A stretch of 64,000 nt of DNA from Gammaproteobacteria bacterium (GTDB taxonomy: Bacteria > Pseudomonadota > Gammaproteobacteria > Pseudomonadales > Azotimanducaceae), in NCBI GenBank assembly GCA_026706385.1, contig JAPOYV010000046.1, forward strand, positions 87,910-151,909, given 5' to 3'. Below the pieces are notes generated by a model. It saw only the letters and a program-made list of their open reading frames with translations, searched no databases and had not been told where the DNA came from. Made by a program: the position numbers and the translations under genes. This document shows, piece by piece, positions 58,388 through 64,000 of the stretch (its first letter is position 1; every line of letters begins with the position of its first letter).

Positions 58388-60520
58388 TCAAAGCACGTCG
58401 AACAAGTGGCTGTACTTGAGCACGACCTCCCGTCGCGATCGCATGGGGGCGCCGCTTCGATCGTCGACCTCGTTGTAGACGAGGAACAGTCCCGCGTTGC
58501 CCGAGCGCAGCCACGAGAAACGCACGTTCGCGGCAACGACGTCGTCGGCATCGTTGTACTGGACGAGTGCCCGCAACCGAACCTTCGGCGTGAACGAGTA
58601 GTTGAAGCCGACGCGCGCCAGATTGACCTTGAACGGCTCGCCCGTGGGTAGGTCAATGGCGTTGTAGTTCCAGGAGGCGAAGGCGGACAGCGTCTCGTCC
58701 TGACGGTAGTTCAGGAACGGGAACACGGAGACGCGGTTGCCGTTGTAGAACCCGCCGACGGCGAATCCGCCGCCGCCTTGCCAGCGTCCGGTTCGCGGAA
58801 TCGAGCCCCCGACGTTCAGCTCGGCGTAGTCGTAGTCGCCCGCCGGGACGCGGTTTCCGGCGATGGGGAACGCCTGCTTGACGCCCTCGTGCATGACGTT
58901 GACTGCGGTCCAGAGATCGGCGCCGTTCTTCCACACCATCCAACTGTCCATGTGCAGGAATCCACTCTCGTGATAGCCGTCGAAGTCCCAGAATCCGGTA
59001 TAGGCCACGTGCGGCTTCCACTCGTTGAGGCCCATGAAATCATCCACGGCGTAGCTCCGCTGCAGGAACGCGCCGAATCGACGGTAGCCGCGTCGGTCCA
59101 CGAAGCCGACTTCCGGGTTGAAGCCCGCACCCACCTCGGTGTAGGCGGCGTTGTACTGCCACTTCGGCGAGTTGTGGCCACCGAATAGGTTGACGGTGTA
59201 CTCGTCGCCGTCGAACGCATCGGAGTCCGTGCGCGCAACGAACCCCGCGAGCGTGGTGCTGAAGCCGATTCCAAGCGTGCCGTCGATGCCATACGTGCGC
59301 CCCGCCGTCAGCCCGTCGTCGCGACTCGTCGCGATGGCACCGATCGACGAGCGATTCGGGAGGTCGCGCTTCACGCGAGCGACCGTGAAGTCGTTGTCAG
59401 GCGCTCCGGCGTCGGCACCGGCCGCGCGCATGCGCAGGAACCCTACGTTCATCGCGTTGCCCACCTTGCCGGAGAGCCGCACGCCGCCGTCGATGGGAAG
59501 TCGGCGTCCGTCCGGCGCGATGCCGATCCGGCGGCTGAAGAAGAGCTGCGTCGCCCCGGGAATGCCGACCTCGAACGCCGCCGCGTTCTCTAGGAAGAAC
59601 GGCCGCGTTTCCGGGAAGAAGAGGCTGAAGCGACCGAAGTTCACTTGCTGCTGGTCCGCCTCCACCTGCGCGAAGTCGGTGTTGTAGGTGACGTCCAAAG
59701 TCAGGCTGGGGGTGATGGAGTACTTCATGTCGAGACCGGCATCCTCGTCGGCCGCGTGCGAAGCCCCTGGTGTGCGCGCCATGCTTCCGAGCGCATAGGG
59801 CATGAGTTTCAGGTTCCGCGGCCGTTTCGCTGGGACACGCAAGCCGCTCACCTCGCCCGCCAGGTCCATGCGAAACGTCGACATCTGGCGGGGGACGGAT
59901 GCCCAGTTGGCGATTTCGTTGTTGCGGCGGATGACGCGTTCGAGGTTGACGCCCCAGGCCTGCTCGACACCGCGTCCGTAGCGCAGCGACGAAAATGGAA
60001 TCTCGAACTCCGCGCTCCAACCGTCCTCGTTGATCGACGTACGCACCTCCCAGACGGTGCTCCAGTTCCAGTCCGAGAAGCCGTCCGAAATCTGGCCGTC
60101 GTATTCAACGCCCATGGGGTTCGTGCCGAACGCCACGCCGGTCTGCTCGGTCTTGAAGGTGTCGAACAGGACGATGATCGAATCGGATTGGAACGGGTTG
60201 TTGGAACTCGTGATCGCCCCCGGATCCCGCTCGTAGCAGATCGCGCCGATGTAGATGGCCTCACCGGTAAAGCCGATGAACACCTCGGTCCGCTCCGAGG
60301 CGGGATCTCCGTTGTCTGGTTGGAACTGCGTGAAACCCGTCATCGGGACCACGTTCCGCCAAGCCGGATCCGACGCCACGTGCCCATCAAGCTCCGGCGC
60401 TTGGATGAGGCGGACTGCCGTGCCTTGCGGCCGCTCGGACAGGTCGACATCCGCCGCGGCCTCCCAGCCAGCGAGAGAACAGATGGCCACGGCAATGCGA
60501 GCGACGTGTTTATTCGCCAT
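58388..60520 (-). CDS. CBM9-like / DUF5916 outer-membrane beta-barrel protein
   Basis: A 710-aa exported protein. Signal MANKHVARIAVAICSLAGWE, then a carbohydrate-binding family 9-type domain (about 40-220: APELDGHVASDPAWRNVVPM, EVFIGFTGEAIYIGAICYE, AEFEIPFSSLRYG) and the DUF5916 barrel region (LMPYALGSMARTPGAS, SITPSLTLDVTYNTDFAQVE, PFFLENAAAFEVG) ending in paired Tyr/Phe-rich beta strands (VLKYSHLFDVL). Function in the family is unknown; carbohydrate or glycan contact is likely. The start at 60520 is the ATG with the signal; about 50 more upstream codons overlap repeats and are not coding. Confidence 0.85.
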   Translation of the reverse strand: MANKHVARIAVAICSLAGWEAAADVDLSERPQGTAVRLIQAPELDGHVASDPAWRNVVPMTGFTQFQPDNGDPASERTEVFIGFTGEAIYIGAICYERDPGAITSSNNPFQSDSIIVLFDTFKTEQTGVAFGTNPMGVEYDGQISDGFSDWNWSTVWEVRTSINEDGWSAEFEIPFSSLRYGRGVEQAWGVNLERVIRRNNEIANWASVPRQMSTFRMDLAGEVSGLRVPAKRPRNLKLMPYALGSMARTPGASHAADEDAGLDMKYSITPSLTLDVTYNTDFAQVEADQQQVNFGRFSLFFPETRPFFLENAAAFEVGIPGATQLFFSRRIGIAPDGRRLPIDGGVRLSGKVGNAMNVGFLRMRAAGADAGAPDNDFTVARVKRDLPNRSSIGAIATSRDDGLTAGRTYGIDGTLGIGFSTTLAGFVARTDSDAFDGDEYTVNLFGGHNSPKWQYNAAYTEVGAGFNPEVGFVDRRGYRRFGAFLQRSYAVDDFMGLNEWKPHVAYTGFWDFDGYHESGFLHMDSWMVWKNGADLWTAVNVMHEGVKQAFPIAGNRVPAGDYDYAELNVGGSIPRTGRWQGGGGFAVGGFYNGNRVSVFPFLNYRQDETLSAFASWNYNAIDLPTGEPFKVNLARVGFNYSFTPKVRLRALVQYNDADDVVAANVRFSWLRSGNAGLFLVYNEVDDRSGAPMRSRREVVLKYSHLFDVL

Positions 60521-60605
60521 CGCGGAGCCTGGGAAAGGAAGGCCGCGCAGTCTGCTCGCTCGGGCGTTTCCGGTCAAGACCAAGAGGCCTGCCCTGTCAA
60601 AGCAC

Positions 60606-60714
60606 TTCAGAAGTGTCCCCTTCTCGGGCAATTCAGAGATGTCCCCCTGCGCGGGACAGGCTTCGAAGCGAACCACGGACTCGCGGGACAGTCACGTGGA
60701 CACGTGACAGTCCC
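60606..60714. repeat. Short direct repeat and imperfect hairpin, probable mobile-element debris
   Basis: TTCAGAAGTGTCCCC (60606-60620) is repeated 26 nt later as TTCAGAGATGTCCCC (60632-60646). At 60685-60714 an inverted repeat GGGACAGTCACGTG/CACGTGACAGTCCC (one mismatch, loop GA) follows. Such GTGTCCCC-rich stretches often flank transposase genes; none is intact here. Confidence 0.5.
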
Positions 60715-60736
60715 GTGGACAGACAGCGCGCGACGA

Positions 60737-60930
60737 CTGTCCCGAACGCGTCTGTGTCTGTCCCGAACGTCCCGCTAACGTCTGTCCCGAACGTGTCTGT
60801 GTCTGTCCCGAACGTCCCCGCCAACGTCTGTCCCGAACGTCCTCTCCCGAATGCGTCTGTCCCGAACGCGTCCGTGTCCCGAACGCGTCTGTCCCGAACG
60901 TCCCCGAACGCGTCTGTCCCGAACGTCCCC
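60737..60930 (+). repeat. Clustered short repeats, first array (CTGTCCCGAAC, eight perfect copies)
   Basis: CTGTCCCGAAC occurs perfectly at 60737, 60758, 60782, 60803, 60828, 60857, 60889 and 60914, with degenerate copies at about 60842, 60873 and 60899. Spacing varies from 21 to 32 nt, and most copies are extended as CGTCTGTCCCGAACG(T/C). On the minus strand the unit is GTTCGGGACAGACG, one base from the unit of the second array at 63634-64000. It fills most of the 562-nt gap upstream of glutamate dehydrogenase. Confidence 0.85.
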
Positions 60931-61034
60931 GGCCGGTCGACATGTCTCGCTTCACGCGACTGTTCCGTACGTGGCAACGAGTGGCCCGGGGTGGCACTCG
61001 AGCACCCGGCCGATGTCGAACCCAGTGCCCACGC

Positions 61035-61040
61035 TATAAA
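61035..61040 (+). promoter_or_regulatory. Candidate -10 element upstream of glutamate dehydrogenase
   Basis: TATAAA lies 42 nt before the ATG at 61083, with CAGGAG 7-8 nt before the start codon as ribosome site. No good -35 box at 16-18 nt is seen. The repeat array ends about 100 nt upstream. Confidence 0.3.
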
Positions 61041-61082
61041 CTGACTCGGCATCTTCACGGTCGCAGCCACAGGAGCGCACTG

Positions 61083-62501
61083 ATGGAACCGGCAACCGAA
61101 ACGGGCTTCCTCGGTAGCGTCCGGCGGATGTTCGATAAGGCCGCTACGGCCCTGGGCGTTGCCCCGGACCTAGTCGAGACGATTCGCGAATGCAATTCGG
61201 TCATCCAACTGCGCTTTCCCGTGCGTCTGCGCGGTCGCTACCGGACGTTCTGCGGCTGGCGCGCCGTACACAGCGAACACCGTCTGCCGGTCAAGGGCGG
61301 CATCCGCTTCGCGCCCATGGTCGACCAACAGGAGGTCGAGGCGCTCGCCGCGCTGATGACCTTCAAGTGCGCATTGGTCGACGTGCCGTTCGGTGGCGCG
61401 AAAGGCGGCCTGGCGATCCGCCCGAAGGAGTACACCGAGGAGGAACTTGAGCTCATCACCAGGCGTTTTACGCAGGAACTCGCCAATCGTGGCTTCATCA
61501 GCCCAAGTCGTGACGTGCCCGCGCCGGACCTGGGCACCGGCGAACGCGAAATGGCGTGGATGGCCGACGAATACCGGGCCCTCTACCCGGCCGACATCGA
61601 CGCCCTGGCATGCGTCACCGGCAAACCCGCCACGCAAGGTGGCATTCCCGGGCGGCAGCAAGCCACCGGACGCGGTGTCCAGTACGTGGTCGGGGAGTAC
61701 TTCGCACACCGCCAGGACGTGGCCCGTTGCGGCCTCGACGGCGGTCTCGAAGGCAAGCGCGTGATCGTACAGGGCTTCGGCAACGTCGGTTTCAACGCCG
61801 CCCAGTACCTGGCGGACAACGAGGGCGTCCTCCTGGTTGGCGTCATCGAACGTGACGGTGCGGTGCTCTGCGACACGGGCTTGTCGCCCCACGCACTCGC
61901 CGAGCACCGCGCTGAAACCGGCGGCTTGGCGGGATTCCCCGGCGCGCAGTTCATCACCGATGGCCCTCGCGCGCTCACCTACGACTGCGACATCCTGATC
62001 CCGGCCGCCATGGAGAACCAGATCACTGTGGCCAACGCCGCCGACATCAAGGCACCGCTGATCGTCGAGGCCGCGAACGGCCCCGTGACCTTCGACGCGG
62101 AAAAAGTGCTTCTGGAGCGCAACAAGGTTGTACTGCCGGACCTCTTGGTCAATGCCGGCGGCGTCACCGTCAGCTACTTCGAGTGGGTGTCCAACGTCTC
62201 GCACATGCGGTTCGGCCGGCTGTCACGCCAGCTCGACGTGCAGCGCAGCCTGCGCATTGTCGAGATGATCGAGAAGTCGATCGGCAAGCCGGTACCAGAC
62301 GAACTCAAGGCGCCGCTCCTGCGTGGCACCGAAGAACTCGACCTGGTCCGTTCCGGACTCGACGACACGATGCGCGGCGCCTACCGCGATGTCCGGCGGG
62401 TGATGCTGGAGAACGAGGCCATCGACGATCTGCGAACGGCCGCGTTCGCCGTGGCCCTCGAAAAGGTGGAGCGCTCCTACCGCGAGATGGGACTCGCCTG
62501 A
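61083..62501 (+). CDS. gdhA: Glutamate dehydrogenase (Glu/Leu/Phe/Val family)
   Basis: A 472-aa NAD(P)-dependent enzyme. Signatures: RYRTFCGWRAVHSEHRLPVKGGIRF (split; substrate Lys in VKGGIRF), MTFKCALVDVPFGGAKGG (catalytic Lys), RDVPAPDLGTGEREMAWMAD, GKPATQGGIPGRQQATGRGV and the Rossmann turn VIVQGFGNVGFNAAQYLAD. Length and motifs fit the hexameric-type GDH of about 420-470 aa. NADP or NAD preference is not decided by sequence. It is preceded by the first repeat array and overlaps the 3' end of the convergent glutaredoxin gene by 25 nt. Confidence 0.9.
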   Translation: MEPATETGFLGSVRRMFDKAATALGVAPDLVETIRECNSVIQLRFPVRLRGRYRTFCGWRAVHSEHRLPVKGGIRFAPMVDQQEVEALAALMTFKCALVDVPFGGAKGGLAIRPKEYTEEELELITRRFTQELANRGFISPSRDVPAPDLGTGEREMAWMADEYRALYPADIDALACVTGKPATQGGIPGRQQATGRGVQYVVGEYFAHRQDVARCGLDGGLEGKRVIVQGFGNVGFNAAQYLADNEGVLLVGVIERDGAVLCDTGLSPHALAEHRAETGGLAGFPGAQFITDGPRALTYDCDILIPAAMENQITVANAADIKAPLIVEAANGPVTFDAEKVLLERNKVVLPDLLVNAGGVTVSYFEWVSNVSHMRFGRLSRQLDVQRSLRIVEMIEKSIGKPVPDELKAPLLRGTEELDLVRSGLDDTMRGAYRDVRRVMLENEAIDDLRTAAFAVALEKVERSYREMGLA

Positions 62502-62755
62502 CCGCGCGTCTGGCCGGCGAGGTATTCCATGATGTCGTTCGACTCGTACAGCCACCGAAAACCGCCGGCATCATCCTCGATGCGCAGACAAGGCACGGTG
62601 GCCCGGCCGCCGCCCATCAGCAGTTCACGAAACGCGGCCGGGTCACGCATCGTGTCCTTCGTCGGGATTTCGATGCCCTCGGCTTCGAGGAAACGACGCA
62701 CCCGGGCGCAGAACGGGCACGTGTCGTACTTGTAGAGGACGTACTGGTCCGCCAT
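62477..62755 (-). CDS. Glutaredoxin
   Basis: A 92-aa thioredoxin-fold protein. Active site CPFC (Cys13, Cys16) in DTCPFCARVRRFLEAEG, then VPCLRIEDD (cis-Pro strand) and WLYESNDIMEYLAGQ with the glutathione-contacting Ser. It may also be read as a glutathione S-transferase N-terminal-like domain, but length points to glutaredoxin. ATG at 62755; 25 nt of its 3' end overlap gdhA on the other strand. Confidence 0.85.
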   Translation of the reverse strand: MADQYVLYKYDTCPFCARVRRFLEAEGIEIPTKDTMRDPAAFRELLMGGGRATVPCLRIEDDAGGFRWLYESNDIMEYLAGQTRGQASPISR

Positions 62756-62831
62756 CGGTCTTGGCACGGTAAGAATCTCGCGAGAGGCAGTATAAACTCC
62801 TAGGACTGTTGAGCTGATCGATCTCAAGGCC

Positions 62832-63512
62832 GTGGCCAAACGCAAGGACCGGATCACTGAAATCCGAAGGGGCATCCTGATCGGTGTGGCGGTGCTCATC
62901 GCCGCGGTCGCCGTCTACGGCATCTACTACAGCCTCGGCTTCGGCAGCGACGAGCCCTATGTTGCTCTCGACCGCCCGGACGGCAGCGGCGACGTCGAGG
63001 TGACGGTGTTCTTTTCCTACACCTGCCCGATCTGCCAGCGTTTCGAGGAGTCGCTCGACGACTGGACCGACGACTTGCCGGACGGCGTGACCGTCCAGCG
63101 TATCCACATCGCCTCGTCCCCGACCAGCCGCATGTTCGCCAGGGCCTACGTGGCATTGGAACGCCACGGTGCGGCCGACGCGAACCAACAACGCATCTTC
63201 CGCGCCATCCACGACCGTAACCGGCGTTTCGATACCGTCGAAGCGATCGCGGACTTCGTCGACGGGTTCGGCATCGAACGCGCGACCTTCCTGCGAACGT
63301 ACGCATCCCCGCGCATCGCCCAGGCGGTCACCGCCGATGAGCAGGAGTTCATATCGCTCGGGCTGCTTGGCGTTCCGGCGGTGGTCGTGGACGACAAGTA
63401 CGTCATCAACATGAGTGGCGGGCGAAAGCAGGCGCTCGCTGCCACGGACGACTTGGTTCGCGAGTTGGTCGTGCAACGGGCCAGTTCAGCAACGACCACG
63501 TCCGGGGCGTAG
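62832..63512 (+). CDS. DsbA-like thiol oxidoreductase, membrane anchored
   Basis: A 226-aa protein. N-terminal signal anchor (GILIGVAVLIAAVAVYGIYY), then a DsbA-like fold: VEVTVFFSYTCPICQRFEES with active site CPIC (Cys65, Cys68; classic DsbA has CPHC) and GLLGVPAVVVDDKYVI, the cis-Pro strand. Such CPIC proteins usually act as periplasmic thiol oxidases or reductases. The start is a GTG at 62832 after AAGG; a TATAAA at 62791 may be its -10. It diverges from the glutaredoxin gene, 76 nt apart. Confidence 0.85.
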   Translation: MAKRKDRITEIRRGILIGVAVLIAAVAVYGIYYSLGFGSDEPYVALDRPDGSGDVEVTVFFSYTCPICQRFEESLDDWTDDLPDGVTVQRIHIASSPTSRMFARAYVALERHGAADANQQRIFRAIHDRNRRFDTVEAIADFVDGFGIERATFLRTYASPRIAQAVTADEQEFISLGLLGVPAVVVDDKYVINMSGGRKQALAATDDLVRELVVQRASSATTTSGA

Positions 63513-63633
63513 TCGACCAAAGGCGCTGTTGCTTCGCTGCAGGCGCGATCTAGCAAGGCGACCGGGGCTGGGGGACGTTCCCACCTCGGGAACACTTTCC
63601 GCTGTCGGTACTCTCGCTGCTGTTCAGTTGGCT

Positions 63634-64000
63634 GTTGGGGACAGACGCGCCAGTTGGCTGTTGGGGACAGACGCGCCCGTCCTCGTTGGCTGTCGTCCTC
63701 ACACTGGATGTTGGGGACACACAACGTCCTTCGCGCAACGTCCCTCGCCCGGCGTCCTTCGTTGGGGACAGACGCGCCTAGTTGGGGACAGACAATCCTC
63801 GTCCTGGTTGGGGACAGACGCGGCCGGCGTCCTAGTTGAGTTGGCGTCCTAGTTGGGGACAGACGTCCTAAGTTGGGGACAGACGCGGCCGGCGTCCTAC
63901 GTCCTTCGCCCAAGTCCACACGTTGTCGTCCCAGTTGGGGACACACGTCCTAGTTGGGGACAGACGCGCCCGGCGTCCCGTCCTAAGTCGTCCTAGTTGG
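63634..64000 (+). repeat. Clustered short repeats, second array (GTTGGGGACAGACG, ten copies plus edge)
   Basis: GTTGGGGACA occurs at 63634, 63660, 63710, 63761, 63781, 63807, 63852, 63872, 63934 and 63953, eight times as GACAGAC and twice as GACACAC, and a cut copy begins at 63996. Spacing is 19-62 nt, often about 20, 26, 45 or 50. Between copies, CGGCGTCCTA recurs. The unit is the reverse complement, with one change, of the first array. The array reaches the window edge. Within 63513-64000 I see no gene. Confidence 0.85.

Noticed and set aside
60521..60676. N-terminal extension of the DUF5916 protein upstream of 60520
   Set aside because: The added 52 codons overlap GTGTCCCC repeats and precede a proper signal peptide, so they are not part of the protein.
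60613..61070. Long open frames on both strands across the first repeat array (encoding repeated VPN/FGTD-like peptides)
   Set aside because: They are translations of the repeats themselves; no ribosome site, no similarity to a known family, and a better explanation is the short-repeat array.
60737..64000. CRISPR array
   Set aside because: Units are only about 11-14 nt, spacing varies from 19 to 62 nt, and the sequences between copies resemble each other. No cas genes are present.

Overview
The window is GC-rich bacterial chromosome, densely coding on both strands, with many GTG and TTG starts and frequent 4-nt ATGA/TTGA overlaps. I could recognise about 60 protein genes and no rRNA, tRNA, intact insertion sequence or CRISPR array. 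The gene mix suggests an environmental, heterotrophic proteobacterium, most likely a marine or host-associated gammaproteobacterium known mainly from metagenomes. It includes a PQQ alcohol dehydrogenase module, DUF1592/DUF1552 proteins, phytanoyl-CoA dioxygenases, type III CoA-transferases, LLM-class oxidoreductases, D-aminoacylases, a DUF5916 outer-membrane protein and an MltF-like lytic transglycosylase. No marker gene is present, so the phylum is an inference.

Layout. 1-1942 (-): a DUF427 gene and an oligopeptide ABC uptake operon running off the left edge. 2057-5507 (+): a VOC protein, then a PQQ dehydrogenase with the Asp pair typical of lanthanide enzymes, its MxaJ/XoxJ-like periplasmic binding protein, and a small cytochrome c with an unusual CX3CH motif. 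5534-10450: an NYN-domain protein, an unrecognised 516-aa protein, a VOC protein, a Fic remnant, exonuclease III and two small membrane proteins. 10537-14678 (+): a PhyH dioxygenase, MtnA, and an EF-hand / ECF sigma / putative anti-sigma / heavy-metal-sensor-like cluster carrying an inverted repeat pair. 14675-18688 (-): alkylation repair (Ogt, AlkA), two exported proteins, TauD and an aspartic-protease-like protein. 18768-31562: amidohydrolase, orphan RHH antitoxin, enoyl-CoA hydratase, Suc_Fer protein, PlsC, alpha/beta hydrolase, isocitrate/isopropylmalate-type dehydrogenase, a first D-aminoacylase, a two-receptor-domain MltF-like protein, a lipoprotein and a double CoA-transferase.

31700-38216 (+): a PQQ sugar dehydrogenase-like protein followed by a DUF1592 multi-domain cytochrome, a Tat-exported DUF1552 protein and an ankyrin protein. 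38213-42540: an ATP-dependent DNA ligase, a second D-aminoacylase and an aldo/keto reductase. 42541-44821 looks like a small accessory island: a MazE/VapB-like antitoxin without a toxin, a DUF4037 protein and an unrecognised protein. 44847-54906: PhyH, Rieske protein, two metallo-beta-lactamase-fold hydrolases, acyl-CoA synthetase, aldose epimerase, lytic transglycosylase, VOC protein and two LLM oxidoreductases. 55041-60520: a giant M1-like membrane protein without HEXXH, convergent with a CBM9/DUF5916 outer-membrane protein. 61083-63512: glutamate dehydrogenase, glutaredoxin and a DsbA-like protein, flanked by two clusters of related short repeats in opposite orientation.

The most distinctive non-coding content is repetitive. 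Three palindromic repeat families occur in intergenic sites or at gene edges (13.0/14.1 kb, 26.5/42.6 kb, 39.8/46.4 kb). Two clusters of a 14-mer with consensus GTT(C/G)GGGACAGACG lie at 60.7-60.9 kb and 63.6-64.0 kb. These suggest a genome colonised by small REP/MITE-like elements.
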